NCBI GenBank assembly: GCA_037951165.1 | Contig: JBBDHG010000161.1 | Coordinates: forward strand, 991,501 to 1,055,500 | Source of the DNA: Lophius americanus | Lineage: Eukaryota; Chordata; Actinopteri; Lophiiformes; Lophiidae | DNA: 64,000 bases | Reading direction: 5' to 3' | Shown: piece after piece, positions 1 through 12,899 of the stretch | Layout: each line of letters opens with the position of its first letter | Numbering within the stretch: position 1 is the stretch's first letter | Notes under the pieces: model-generated | Told to the model about the DNA's origin: nothing | Databases searched by the model: none | Seen by the model: only the letters and a program-made list of their open reading frames with translations | Program-made: the position numbers and the translations under genes

Positions 1-1318
1 TTGGACTTTATTCCATTGCTGCCTGAAATTCTGTTGTCGGTTGATTAGAAATATTAAATAGTGACTCCTTAATTAAAATAAATATTCGGGTTCAACTGTG
101 GTTTACCTGCTTCCCTGGGATGTGCATGTGTGTCTTTGTTTTTCCTTAACCCATCTCCCGTCATTTTAAAAGCATTCTTTCCATCGGGAGCTTCTCAACA
201 TGATTAACACCGTTTTAAGCGACACAAGGTCACTGTGGAGTTGGTATGGCCGCTGTTTTTGTATCTTGTGCTGTTTTGTGTGTTGTTTGTTTTTGTATGT
301 GTGCATGTGACCTCTGCATCAGGTGTTTGCAGCTGTCCCCCATAAAATATGCATCTAGATGCAAGGAATGATGTGATTCCAGAACGATGTGGTTCATAAA
401 GATTTGATTCAATGCAATTTGATACGGTTATCAACATTTGTTTAATGTACACATTCTTTTTCCAAAAATAAAATAAGCCAGCCTAAAAAAATGGTGCCTT
501 GTTTACTTTCAAATAAATACATTTAATATGTTTTTGTATCTTAATAGCCTCAAAATTAAAAGCAAGACAAATGCACCATGTCAGATCTGCGTCACTGTGT
601 TTCTTGTTTTGCCACCAGACCGAGACAAAATGGATTTACTGTTTGTAACAAAAATGTTGACATTGTGACTACTCACTGATGTCTGTCTGACTCAAGTGCA
701 CAGTAAACTGTTTCTGCTTTATTACACTTTAGTCCTTTAGAACTCCTTCAGTCAGTGGCACAAATTATCGCCGGTGAAACTATAGAAGGAGATAACAAAA
801 GCAATTTCTAGACCCTGGACGAAAACATTTCAAAGACATCCCTTCTCTCATTTCATAATATCAGTGCCTCAGCCTAGTCATGCTGACGTGTGGAAGAGAA
901 GTACGGTGAAACAACAGCAATTTAAACTCAGCAGGCCCTTGTATTCAGGGCACAATTAAGAAACAAAGTCTAAACAGCTATATGATGTAAAACATGACTT
1001 GTACGCTGTGGTCGTCAGGTAGAAGTCAGTTGCACAAGACGTCCAGGCAGCGGTTGTTATTGCCACATGCTCTACATTTGACAGTTCATGTTCAACATCC
1101 TTCTTTGCTTTCTTAAACAAATCTGGCAAGGATTTGTTAATGAAATATTGTCGACTTGGTATCTTTTACCTCGGTTGTAACAATTTAATCGACTCAGCGT
1201 TGATTCCCAATGAAACTGGAAGGTGATTATTTTAGACTTTGCTGGAAAGTTGAGGCTGGAAAAAGTCTTTTCACATCTGTGTCTCTCACTTGCCTACTCT
1301 TGGTTGTGCTAACTGTAG

Positions 1319-1598
1319 GTGTATTAACAACCACATATTCATTGTGGCCTGCAACAAAGGACCTTATCTGGAGGACCAACCTACCACTGAGGCTCACATC
1401 AAATGTGCAGGTATGCAGCCAGCAGATTCAGATTACCTCAAGCTACTTGAGCTGCTGCAGCTTTCAGGAGTTGCACTAAAACTAATATTTCCTGAGAACT
1501 ATCCTCTAAATCGTACATATCATCTGGATGATCTAGTAGAGCATTTCGTGGCCGATCTTGGCTTGGTTGCTTCATTCCTTAGCAAAGGGTCAACCTGA
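1319..1598 (+). other. unrecognised open frame, possible exon or pseudogene fragment
   Basis: An open frame encodes about 93 residues ending in SFLSKGST and a TGA stop. It contains acidic and hydrophobic segments such as LKLLELLQLSGVALK and YHLDDLVEHFVADLG, which look more protein-like than most chance frames here. A pyrimidine-rich stretch ending in TAG (about 1286-1318) precedes it and resembles a splice acceptor; the start codon annotated in this frame lies inside that stretch, so any real start is unclear. I do not recognise the protein. It could be a terminal exon, a decayed gene copy, or chance. Confidence 0.2.
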
Positions 1599-1711
1599 GG
1601 ACAATGCAGTTGCAAGGAGATAGGACATTTCTTGCAGATGTAATTTACTGAGAAATAATTCCAGTAATTCCTTTGTTCTTATATCACGACCAGTCGGGCA
1701 TATTATTAGTG

Positions 1712-1982
1712 TTAACGCGATTACTCAAAATTATTTCATGGATAATTTTTTTGTTTTAATACCCACATAGACATTAGCGCAACGAAGAACTAGTTTGATT
1801 TTGGTAAAGGTCAGTTGCATATTTAAAAAAAATAGAGGGAGTTTTATCTCCAGGATTTTGGGACTTAATTTCACAATTAATTGATCAATTGATTTAGTTC
1901 AAATTTGGTGGTTATATATCGGCTTGAGGAGATTTATCTTGTGTTTATCATATTATACTTTAGTTGTTCCTATTGTACTCAA
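1712..1982 (-). repeat. unclassified dispersed repeat family, copy A
   Basis: Read on the minus strand, this stretch carries in order the family's blocks: GATAAATCTCCTCAAGCCG, CCAAATTTG, a GATAAAACTCCCTC block, CTAGTTCTTCGTTGCGCTAA, and CCATGAAATAATTTTGAGTAA. Left and right ends are missing or unrecognisable. It lies directly beside the fish retroposon tail at 2.0 kb. Confidence 0.6.
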
Positions 1983-2004
1983 CCCAGTCATGAATGGCTC
2001 ACAC

Positions 2005-2200
2005 AACTGTGTACTTCTAGTTTTGGTCCCAAGCCTGGATAAATGGTGAGGATTGTATCAGGAGGGGCATCCGGCGTAAAAACTGATGCCCAATCTATAT
2101 GCAGATCACAAAACTGATTTCCACACTGGATCGGTCAGGGCTTGTGTCAACAACAACCACCACTGATTGTTTCTTCTTAAAGAAAGAAAATGGATAGAAG
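2005..2200 (+). mobile_element. fish SINE/LINE 3'-tail fragment
   Basis: The segment has landmarks of a very abundant fish retroposon tail: GGTCCCAAGCCTGGATAAAT, GGGCATCCGGCGTAAAAACT, CACTGGATCGGTCAGGGC and a terminal AAGAAAG/GGATAGAAGAAG run. The recognition is from memory of fish genomes; the formal family name is not assigned. It is diverged and has no coding capacity. Confidence 0.6.
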
Positions 2201-2831
2201 AAGTGCTGCTACACACTGGATACCAACACCACAGAAAAAGATAAGAAAAACAAATGCATAAATGGATATCCAGGTCCTTTTAATGATCTTTTAGACTGTG
2301 AAGGACATACTCCGACTAATCTATGATCACCGACCAGAGCAGAAGCGCTCTTTCCCCTTTAGAGGATGCTCTGTTTATGTGCTGGCATTATCTTAGGCAG
2401 GTGTAAATGGGAAAGTAACACAAGGTGGAAGATCACCAACAGGAAATTTTCTTTGGCAGACCTTTGCTCAGGTTTGAGGTATATTTGGTTGCTGTAAACT
2501 GAAGTATTTTGCAGGATACTGAATTATCTTATATCCAAAGCCTGAAACCTAAGGCAATGCTTTTTGAATGAAAATGATTGCTTTCTGAGTATCATAAATA
2601 ACTTACTTCATATAATTAGGGAGATATTATTTTTTCACTTGAAATAATTTCCTTCACCTATTTGCTAATTTTTAAATTCTGCCCCTACAGCTATTTAATC
2701 ATGTTTTTAGTCCCTGGGCCTGCAATCCCAGCTCCTACTGCTGTGCACCACTGTTACCTCTGAGCCCAGTTTCTTGCTTGGTTAACCATCATTCCAATCT
2801 TCACCTTTTTGTTGAATCAGCAATTGGCAGC

Positions 2832-2885
2832 ACTCTCCCTGTGCTACTGTTTGGAGTTAACTCCAAACAGTCGCACAGGGAGAGT
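2832..2885. repeat. 54-bp near-perfect palindrome
   Basis: Two 27-base arms, ACTCTCCCTGTGC... and its inverse, meet with no spacer at 2858/2859 and differ at one position. A degenerate third copy of the inner part follows at about 2896-2912 (GGAGTTTTAACTCC). Confidence 0.9.
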
Positions 2886-3764
2886 AGACCAGTGGAGTTT
2901 TAACTCCAAACAGTATTCTACTCCTCCATCTGGTCGAAATCAAAGCCTCCTTCAGGTTAGTAAGTTGCATAGTTGGATAAAAGATTGCTGGTATACAGCA
3001 ATGTGTCCATAGCTCATACATGTTTTAAACTAATGTTTTTAGGGACTTCTGCTGCTCTGACTCCATACATAAAACATGAATTCTCAACTTGTGTGGAGAA
3101 AGTGTTGGCTGTGTACGTACACTTATGTGTACGAGAGAGAAAAGAACGAAGTTAGCCCTGAGTCAATCTATCAGCATTATTTATTCATTATATTGTGAAT
3201 ACAGCATAATATGTAGGGGTATACATGAATAACACTGATACTGGTATTTACTTAATTATTAATTATGAATCTCAGCAATGATTCAAGTGTGACGGCCCAC
3301 CTGAGAGATAAGGAGATGCATTTTATTAACTAACAAGTTAATATTTGAGAATGTTGTGAGGGAGGTTTTATTTATTGTTCAATTGGCATCGCTCGTTTCG
3401 TTCCTTGGAGGGTAATTGTTCAATCTTTCTTCTATGAAAGAGGAATTCTTAGACAATAATATTAGTGTTTTATCGCTGTTATTAGTTTCCTTCCAAAGCA
3501 TCCAGCATAATTTTTCGATTTCATTAACACTTCATGATGTTTCCTCTGTTACTTCAAAGCCCATATAAATTTGACCCGACTGTCTTGCACAAGACTTGAG
3601 ATGTAAAATATTCATGGATCCTTTTAAATCATTTATCCTCCACGTTTGTGATCATGTACGATGACTTTGCGAAGGTGTTTTGGTTCATGTGAATGCGTGT
3701 GCATTCTCACAAAGCGTATAGATCATTCTGAATATATGAATCTGTTTGAAATAAATGTTACATG

Positions 3765-3765
<1 letters not shown>

Positions 3766-3853
<88 letters not shown>
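3766..3853 (+). repeat. (TG)n microsatellite, about 44 units
   Basis: An uninterrupted TG/GT dinucleotide run, ending in a GTGGGTGGG transition. Apparent reading frames across it are artefacts of the repeat. Confidence 0.98.
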
Positions 3854-3860
<7 letters not shown>

Positions 3861-4096
3861 ATGTCTTGCTGGAGAGGAGGTTGTCAGGTTGCCTATCTGC
3901 TTTTTAATCAAATGTGCACCAGCTGTGGACAGCAGTCTCTCATGTTAAGGCATACATAATTTAAGCACTCCATCCTCTCTTTCTACCCCACTTCAACTCT
4001 TTGGCTCATGCTACACAAACTAAGAAAGGAGCATTTGACTGCATTTCTCTGGATGTCAACACTTTAAGATGGAAATCAGACATTTGGGTTATAATA

Positions 4097-4158
4097 TACA
4101 TGAATCATCACAACATTAGAGCCAGTATATGGTTTTAATGTTATGGCTTATTGGTGTA
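4097..4158. mobile_element. 62-bp Tc1-type terminal-repeat relic, copy 1
   Basis: It begins TACATGAATCATCACAACAT and ends ATGTTATGGCTTATTGGTGTA, which are inverse matches to each other and to the termini of the Tc1-like element at 36.8-37.55 kb. The interior is almost wholly missing. A TA at each end is consistent with Tc1/mariner insertion. Confidence 0.5.
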
Positions 4159-4275
4159 AATCAACCGTTGCGTAGCGATGCTGATGTTTTCTACTGAAGT
4201 GAGAGAAGAGGCACTAACAACAAAACAAATACACATCACAGTCTTGCAGGGCCATAAATGACAAAGAACGTGATT

Positions 4276-4338
4276 TACACCAATCAGCCAAAACATTAGA
4301 GTCGGGAACTCATAATAATGATATGGCTGATCAGTGGA
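4276..4338. mobile_element. 63-bp Tc1-type terminal-repeat relic, copy 2
   Basis: It begins TACACCAATCAGCCAAAACA and ends ATATGGCTGATCAGTG. It has the same layout and almost the same length as the copy 117 bp to its left, with a shared CATTAGAG core, so the two descend from the same minimal element. Confidence 0.5.
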
Positions 4339-4787
4339 CACAGGGATGCACCGAGCCAGGTTTGGTGTCCTAAGTGTAATTTGGTTATTGTGCACCCCAA
4401 ACCCTTGGCTATATGTTTACTCAGTATTAAGAAAAAGAAGTGTTACATTCAAAAAACATTACAAAAATGTATAATATATCTAACACAAAGAAACAAATAA
4501 ATAGAAAAATAAATATACCAATATATGAGAACTAAATACATGTTCACAAAAATCCTTTAATATGAAATAAAAATAACAACAATAATATTATTGTAACAAT
4601 TATTTTAATTTTTATTGTTATTGTTCGACTATTCTGTCAACATATCTCTGAGCATGTAATGTGTCTTAAAACGTGATGGCTGTTGTGAATTAAATGTATA
4701 ATTTGATGGCATAATAAGCTATAAGGAGAGGATATAAGTATATAACCCGCCTCAACGAGTGTCAGCTGGAATAACAGCTGAGAAATA

Positions 4788-4805
4788 ATGAATGAATGAA
4801 TGAAT
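4788..4805 (+). repeat. (AATG)n short tandem repeat
   Basis: Four to five units of AATG/GAAT. Such runs often mark the tail of a fish SINE or LINE, but no body is recognisable beside it. Confidence 0.85.
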
Positions 4806-4972
4806 TTCCAGCACATTTAGGCAGAGACTTCTCCTCTCCCTCTATGTTCTTCCATTTTATGCCTTCTCTTTTCCTATGTGCACAGACAGCTTGTGCCCTG
4901 CTGTCAGCAAAATCTCAGACAGTGACTGGTTGTCAAACTCGATTGATGCACGGTGTCAAATTACAGACTCCT

Positions 4973-5098
<126 letters not shown>

Positions 5099-5099
5099 A

Positions 5100-8000
5100 G
5101 CAGAAAAGCCTTATAACCAGGTTCAGATCCAAAATAAAATGGGCCGAAAGGCAAGTGGCACGTAAATAATTACTTTTATTCAATAAAGCATTAATAAAAA
5201 ATAAAAATACTTTGTAAAAGTGGGACACTCAGATTAAATAAAACAGCAGCAATGTACCAGTAAATTAAGCTCCGGGCAGAATACAATCACTTATGTCTCA
5301 CAGCAAGGCTGCACAGTTAAATATCTTTGGGCGACCAATTAAAATTCTGACCCAATTCACACACTATAGCAACAATAATCTCAATTTGAAACATCCACTG
5401 CGAACCATAAAAACACAAATCAGGTGCTTTTACAATACAAGCTTCGCTGTTTGGCACAGCAAACACACTAAGATCGTGTTCGCCTTGGATAGTCCGGTTG
5501 AATCGTACCCTGGAGCGTTTGGGAACCAAAACGGCACCAATCACAGGAAGCGCACCATTTTACATTTATTTACACGGGACTAGAATCACTTGAGTACCGG
5601 TTGTAATTTGTAATAATTACAGAGGAGGTCTGTGATATACAGGTATGTGCAAATTTGCCCTGCCTTTAATTTGGAAAGTAAAAATTCCCAAGCGACCATA
5701 ACCAGGGTTTGCGTTGGACCCGAGGGAAAAGTCTGTCTCTTTTACGCCGGGGAGTAAGAGTTCTAGAGTTTGGGCTCGCATCCAGTCCGGGGACATCTGC
5801 GCTGCCGGTTATCTCCAACTGCCTGCTAGTCCGTTCAACCTCTAGAAGCTGCCCCAAACCCACATATAAGCGCTGACAGCTGAACCTGAGTGCAGCAGCA
5901 GGTTTTATGCAGAGCCTATACATAATATACAGGCGGGTAATGTCGGTAAAGTCTAGTAAATTACTGACTTCACTTATCCCAAGGGACTGCAACGCACAAA
6001 ACACAGACGCTGGGGTGTCATTTCTAAATCAAACAAGGTTCCTCGAGTAATACTAGTACTGTGAGAATAGGGTAATATATAAAACTATTCTACATATTCC
6101 TAATACTTGATCTAAAATGTTTCTTGCTCATAAGGTAGCAACTTTTTATGTATTGAATGTTATGCAGTCTGTGTTCACTAGAAGAATAGGGGCATACAGT
6201 CCTTCCCTCTGAATCCATCCATTCAAAGACATGTATGGATTCTTTAAACATAAGAAGTCTGGGTAGGGTCTCGTTTAAGTCAGCCGTCTTCTGTGGTGAG
6301 TTCTTATGATTATGGATCGCCTTCCATGGAACGCATCTATTAATAAATGATTTAAACACGCTTTCTGGTGTACATATGCGCGGTCCACTGAAGTCTGTTA
6401 GTATACCCTTCAAGACAGGCAAGATGCCTGGACTTTTGGGTGTGAACACAACCTAAGAAAAAGTAAGAGGTCTTTTAAATTTAAGTGGTGCCGCCATTTT
6501 AACACTGAATACCACCCAAGGATTGCAAGAGGCCCATTGGCTATATTGCACACTGCTCTGTACGACAAAATATTCTCACTGGAAGTTTAAATTGAAAACT
6601 ATTTAAAGTAACAAAAGATGATTAACAAGTACACATACTTTAACAGTTTTTTCCACCACCCTTCTTTCATCATCAGTATATTTTAGAGGGAAACCAAATG
6701 CTTTTAAGGTTCTTTCACTCCTTAAGTAGACTGTCTTCCAAACAACTACATTTTAACACAACTGCCTCTTGTTTATCTTTTCCCTAAAACTCCGCTCTGA
6801 GATTTACAGCCTCATTTCTTGAAGTTAATAAAGTATACACTATTATTACTAAACATGCAACTGATCCGTGTTTCAGATGCTTTCCGATCCGTGGGAGCTG
6901 GTACCGTATTGATCAGGGACTATAGTCCGTTACAATACTCTTACTGAAATAGATGGTCATTTTGGCTTAATATACTTTAAAACTCTGCGGCAGAGGGGAC
7001 AGAGAAGCTAAAAAAAATTTAAGGACAGGTTGTTGAAAGTAACCAATGAGGTGAGAAGGCCAGCATGAGAAACACGGCCATTTGGTTTGAACAGAAATTA
7101 TAGATCTATGAAAAGTTCAGTCAGGAAGACTATCGCTCTGCATACTCAGGCCACATTTACTATTCATTCCACTCCATTATGAATTCACCTTTTACATATG
7201 CTAAGTCACAATTTCCCCTTTTCTTGGTCTGAAGCCTCAACTGATATCTGTTACACACATTCAGGCAGCCACATCCGTCCAATCACTGTGACACACCTTA
7301 TTGCTTCATGCTATCACCATCCGCGGCTGTTTTTTTATTCTCTCCATTCATCTGGTAATTTCATGATGCTGGTTCATGCCCACTTCACACATCTCTACTT
7401 AGTCCTTGCAAATCCATCAGCCTCATCATCCATCAGTCTCAGCAGAGTCATCAGCCATCACCACCAATATCCAGACTCCAAAAGGGGGATATACAGTACC
7501 AGCTGTTGCTCAGGGGAGAGCCCTTTCCTTCCTAAAGAGTTGGAGTACTGAAGACTTTGTAAAAGACAAATCTCACATATCTGTTGTAACAAAGCATTCA
7601 TCTTTTCTTGATTCTCTGTCTTTCCGGATTTAAATCATTTTGATATGAATGGAAAAGAAGTGCTCAACATGAAAAAAAGATGTTTTATAATATGCAACAG
7701 TCAATTGTGCATGAGTGTATTTAGAATTCAGAGAGGGATTTCTAATTCATGCAGGCTAAATACAAAATAAGCTTACATTCCCAAGCTACAGAGTATAACT
7801 GTTCAGAAGGCTTTGTGACTTGATTTAAATTTCTGTAACATAATACATCTATGCAAATTGTACAATATATTTACCTTACTCTCATAGTTGAAACAAACTC
7901 AAAATGAAATCATAATTAACAAAACCTCAAAATAAACTCAATAAACATGTTAAACAGAACGCGCCAGTCCAAATAGGAACTTCATCCGGAATGAGTTGGG

Positions 8001-8579
8001 ATTTAATAGTGTGAGATTACTGTCACACTCTTTAAATTAATTGATTAACTGGAAAGTACACAGAGGACATCACAAAAATGAAAGGTTTAACATCACGAGG
8101 GATAATGTTTTCACACGAGATCCTGTATTTGTATAAGCCTTGACAAATCTTAAACATTATAAACTCCCATTGAGAACTGTGAATAATGAGCAGATGGATT
8201 TAACAGTACCTTGAAATTACTAGATTAAAATCAAATATCTGGGTATTATCCGAGCTCCTTACTTTCAAACCATAAACAAACTGCACAACATTCTGCCTGG
8301 AGGAGGGCTAAGACCCACCTTTTCAAAGAATCTCGGTTCTGTTTCCTTGTCCTTACTACAGTTAGATCGACTCTTCTTAAACCAGCATGAACAAACTACA
8401 CTATCCTGAAAAACACATTAGCGTCCATAGCTAGAGAGGTTCTCCCATGTGTGTAACAGCTGTACAGAAATGGTTCTGCTGAAAGAGGAAACACCCTTCT
8501 GAAAGGAGGAACATGTCCCCATAGTTACAAACACATGTTCATGTTTTGAAGACACAGACATCATTTTCAACGCTTTTTT
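5100..8579. other. no gene or known repeat recognised
   Basis: AT-rich non-coding DNA. Open frames of up to 119 codons occur on both strands but show no recognisable motifs, overlap each other and lack consistent splice sites. A moderately GC-richer stretch at 5690-5880 is the only compositional change I noticed. Confidence 0.6.
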
Positions 8580-8800
8580 ATTTTCAAGCTTAGATTACTG
8601 CAACAACCTTTTTCCCTGCCTGAACAAAAAAAAACATTGATTGACATCAGAGGGTTCAGAACTAAGCTGCAATAATTCTAATGTGGACAAAGAGATGTGA
8701 TCTAATCACTACTGTTTAAACCTCCTGGAACCGGCTCCCAGTATGTTTTAGGTTAGATCTGAACATATTGCTGATTATGTGTAAAGCATGTAGAGTTTAA
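8580..8800 (+). mobile_element. LINE reverse-transcriptase C-terminal relic
   Basis: A frameshifted translation reads LDYCNNLFPCLNKK and later SWNRLPVCFRLDLNILL. These match the familiar order LDYCNALF...LNKK...LHWLPV.YRIDFKILL found just after the catalytic core in fish non-LTR retrotransposons. The frame is broken by stops and indels. The 5' part is not recognisable. Confidence 0.55.
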
Positions 8801-8809
8801 CACGTGTCT

Positions 8810-10110
8810 GTATTTGAGCATCGTATTTTTGTACTCTTCAGCATATACCAGCTTATCAAAAGATCATGTTGTTTGTGTGCAGTACATGACATGGCAAATA
8901 CATTAGAAATAACTGAATCCTGATTCATGAACTGTAGCTGATTGCCCTGAAAATAAATAAATGTAAGTTGCATGCCCAGCCGTTTTCTGTGTGAGATTCA
9001 CTGTCTGGTGTCTATCCTCACCATGCCATAAAATATGATGTACAGTGCATGTGAGATATGATAACGCGTAACAGTGCCCTTTGAACCCTGTCTCAGGCAG
9101 CTAATGTTGTTTGATTGCAGGTCTGTCACTCTCTTTCCAATCACTCCCACCCTCCTCACTCCCACCCTCCTCATTTCCATTTACTTCCCCTCGTATAACG
9201 GGTTTCTTCTGTCTTCCACTTCGCTTTGCGCAATATATGAGTCGAGAAGTGACAGCCCTTATCCCATGAGGCTAAGTGCATCCTGACCTTTTGGTTTGAC
9301 ATCAGCGTAACATTATCCCCTATCCCTGCTGATCCACAAAGACAGAACTACTTTTTGCTTCCCTTTTTTTTTAATATACGTATTCATATTTTAGCCTTTA
9401 TGTAATGGTTCAGAAAGGCACAAAATCTGAATTAAAGCCAAGATAAAACTAAATGTATCAAATATGCTTGATCATCTCAGCTGTATGGATGCTTATTTTG
9501 TTACTTATCCTGGGTCTTGTAGACAAGTATTGCTTTATTGGTCTTTGCCGCCGTATCTTCTATACATAATAATTAATTAAGACACATCTAAAGACTTCTC
9601 TGATTCCCTAAGGCACAAATCAATATTGGGTGGGCTAATTATGCTATCTTTAATGCTGTATCCTGAATAATTAGGTTTGTTGAAACACTGATAAATGTGA
9701 TACATTTGTACATTTAGAGAGAACATTTATTGTGTTTTCCCACAAGGGTGTTTTCACAGAGGTTGGTATATTCAGATTGTGATTAATTGGACACTCTAAG
9801 GGTTAGGTTAGCTCTTAGTCTCTATAGCAATAAAAATGAATTGAGAGATTATTTATTTAAGCTGTAGCTGTGTATGCTAAAAGAAATAATATGAATGCTT
9901 TTTGTGCTCCTGGCAAAATAATGCTGAGGTTAGTCCATAAATAGAAGAGTCCAAGGACTTACATGGAAAAGTTCAATTTGTGTTCAAATGAACTGAGTAT
10001 TACCTCCATCATAGGTGATTGTGAGCAAACCAGCAGGAAAATCAACCAGGTTCAAATGTGCCTAAAAAAGGTTGAAATTATTTAAAATGCAAATTGAAGG
10101 AACTACATAG
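8810..10110. other. no feature recognised
   Basis: AT-rich intergenic DNA. The only oddity is a direct repeat of ACTCCCACCCTCCTC at 9144-9173. Confidence 0.6.
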
Positions 10111-10114
10111 GCCA

Positions 10115-10500
10115 AAAGCATGGGTATATCCCATAAAAGCTCCCAATCCTCACTCTTATATGAATTGTTAGAGTGAAATATGATATATAGAAAGATATCC
10201 TTAAGTCTAATTATAAGCATTACATTTCGACTCAGTTGGACCAGTGGTTGAGTAATTATGACCCGAGAATATCGGTAGATAGAGCTCCCCCTAGTGCCAG
10301 GAATATAACAACCATAACATTCCAACAACATTCCCAAAATCAATCCAGGTCTTTTTTGCGCTAATGGTCTATGTGGATCTAAAATTTGAAAATGATAAAT
10401 GAAATAGTATTTGAGTTATCGTGAGGGATCTGGGACGGTGGCGCTGCGATGACGAATCCATCATTATCCTAACCCTTACCCTATTTTGGGGAAATAATTG
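10115..10500 (+). repeat. unclassified dispersed repeat family, copy B
   Basis: A short but end-to-end copy. It starts with ATGGGTATATCCCATAAAAGCTCC, continues through TTGGACCAGTGGTTGAGTAATTATGACC, AGCTCCCCCTAGTG, CCCAAAATCAATCCAG, GAAATAGTATTTGAGTTATCG and GGCGCTGCGATGACGA, and ends ATTTTGGGGAAATAATT, the right-terminal motif. It appears to have only one internal unit, against three or four in other copies. Confidence 0.7.
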
Positions 10501-12440
10501 TGAAAAACACATTAAGGGCTTTAAAAAGTGTGAACAAATTTCATCACAAGGAGAAGATGTGGATATGCTATTTATATGGATGTGAGCAAAAATAATGAGT
10601 TCAAATCCTCTAAAATTGTAAAAGCCAATTAAAGAATAGAATATTAGGGAAAATTAAGAGAATATTAGAGAAAATGAAAGAAACTAGGGATTGGATTCAT
10701 GCCCTTGGGGCCTCTACAGCGCAGAGTGAGTGTGTGAAATTTTGTTTAATTATATATTGCTGTATTTGAAGAGATATGGATAGACTGAACACGTACATTT
10801 CCGTTCTTACAAATGTAACCATGTTTTCCTTTGGCAGGGACATAAAAATTAGGTAGAAGTTGTGTCACATAGAACATACAGTTATATACAACTTGCACTA
10901 TGTACAGACTACTACATTTGCTATGTCTTCTTAAACTGTTTCATTAAAGCATTTAGGGTACCAAAATACCAATATAATTCATTGAGACTGTACTCCTTTT
11001 GGGTTTTTCCATCTCCTTTATTGTGCTTTAAGTTTCTTTTGCATGTATAATGCTTTAAAAGTCTACGACAACCAGACAACACGTGCTAAACTGGTTGAAA
11101 GTCATCAGTAGCGCAGACCTAGGTAACTAGGTCTCTCCACCATGCCGTATAACCTTTGTTATAGAAAGTCATGGGAGGTACAAGCACACAACAGTAAAGT
11201 GTTCATCGTATCCCTCCATCAGAGGATGTGAAGACCCAGTGGAATGAAGCTCCAGCAAACGTTCATATATCTGTGCAAACATGGGTCTGTAGTTTATTTC
11301 TCACACCATTCTGTCACACACATGCTCACTCTTCATTTCCTGCAGTTATTGTGATATCAGCTGATCTTATCAGCTGTTCACACCTTTCCAACAGCACAGG
11401 TACTCCCCTCATCTTGTAGCTGTCTTTATGATTTCACTCTGTACCTCCAGTTCACCAAACCTTTCTCTGCAGATTCATCCCTTCATTTCATCATTCTACT
11501 CAGTCTCAGCAGGGACTGTACCCCGCAGTACCCTTCTGCGGTAAATCCCCCTATACGGCCCAGTTTCTGGACCGGACCGTATAGGGGGTACGTTTTTTTG
11601 CAAGAGTAATTATAACAAATCATCCCTTGTACTAAAATAAATAGTTTAATTCATTCACCTTCCTTTCCTGAATAAAACGCTCTTCTTTCTTTAGTGCAAA
11701 CTTTGCATAAATATGCCTGCACCAGCTGGAAAACAATATCAATGTGTATAAGTTACACCCAGAATTTTAAAATCTTGTATTAATTCTACAACTCGCTGCA
11801 ATATCCTTGAGGTTTGGTTAATAGCAGAAGATGAACAATAGATCAATACTGTCTGTCTGTAATCTGATTCAAACTCAAAAACTGTGCGTTTGGCCAGCTA
11901 TGTTATTTCAGGGATTATTTTGAGCGGCAGCCAGTTGAAATGTTGTTAGCGTGTTGCTAAAGTGGCTAGTAACACGACAGTTTGGGATATCTTCAGTTAA
12001 TGTAAGACAGTTGTTTAGTCAACGGAATCTGTGTGAACATTCAGACATGCTTTTTGGTTTTTATATGAGAGGAAGAAAAAGGGTGCTTTATTATTACAGA
12101 CAATTATATACTTAACTATAAAATAGCCACCTAAATTTTTTGCAGTTGATCCATCCTTGCAGAGCACTGAGTAGGCAGCCCTGTATGGAACCGGAGCAAA
12201 AATGGCTCAGTATTTTTCTCAAAGATAGTTTGAATCTTTGGTCTTCTAATACATGATGACCAATTGATCTCTTGAGCCACAGTAGCCCTAGGTATGAAAC
12301 TGCACCACAAGTTCTCCACATGCACTAGCTTGAAGTTGTGGTTGTTGTTTGCTGAAGGATTCTCTATAGTGTGTGTGTTTGTGTGTTGGCTGCTGTGGTG
12401 TTAAAAAGGTCCTTGATACAACTGATGTAACAGCATAGCT
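10501..12440. other. no gene recognised; one strong hairpin at 11547-11588
   Basis: AT-rich DNA without recognisable coding potential or repeat family. It contains the short hairpin listed separately. Confidence 0.55.
11523..11588. repeat. two adjacent hairpins
   Basis: CCGCAG...CTGCGG (11523-11541) is followed by a 12-bp perfect stem CCCCCTATACGG / CCGTATAGGGGG (11547-11558 with 11577-11588) enclosing an 18-base loop. The stem sequence is GC-rich against an AT-rich background. Confidence 0.8.
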
Positions 12441-12445
12441 AAACT

Positions 12446-12890
12446 ACTGTCATTCCCGACGGCAGAAATATCTCTGAAAAGTCCCCAAATACCTGCATTG
12501 TACAAGCAATCGCCCTGATTGAACTCATCCAATTAAATGTGAAATTCCTTTATGCCCACGGAGTTATTTGATAAAATCTCCCCTAAATGAGTAATGTGTG
12601 AACTACTAGAGCGAAAGCTGATAATACATATATCTCCTTGAGTCGATTCATATGTACCAAATTTGGTCCAAATCCAACCGATGGTTAAAAATTTATTGCG
12701 TAAAGACTGTTGGAGATAAGGATCATCCTATTTTCAAAAGCAATCACTCCCAAAATCAATCCACTTCTTCCTCAGACTAGGCCCAATGGGGGTATAAAAT
12801 GTGATTAATGAGTTGTTAACACGGAGGTTCTGCGGACGCTGCAGTGGCGGTCACGGCAGCAATGATGATTCTATAATGTCAAGCTTGAGA
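12446..12890 (+). repeat. unclassified dispersed repeat family, copy C
   Basis: It starts with the left block CTGTCATTCCCGACGGCAGAAATATCTCTGAAAAGTCCCC in diverged form. It continues with CCCTGATTGAACTCATCCAA, CTCCTTGAGTCGATTCATATG, CCAAATTTGG, AAAATCAATCCACTTCTTCC and a GCGG...GGCAGCAATGATGATTC block. The right terminal motif is degraded. Confidence 0.75.
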
Positions 12891-12899
12891 CATCCGTAT

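Noticed and set aside
3766..3853. CRISPR-like or other prokaryotic repeat arrays
   Set aside because: All tandem arrays seen are simple eukaryotic microsatellites without spacers; the rest of the window is clearly vertebrate.
3661..3959. Cysteine/valine-rich and histidine/threonine-rich frames
   Set aside because: They are translations of the (TG)n microsatellite, not genes.
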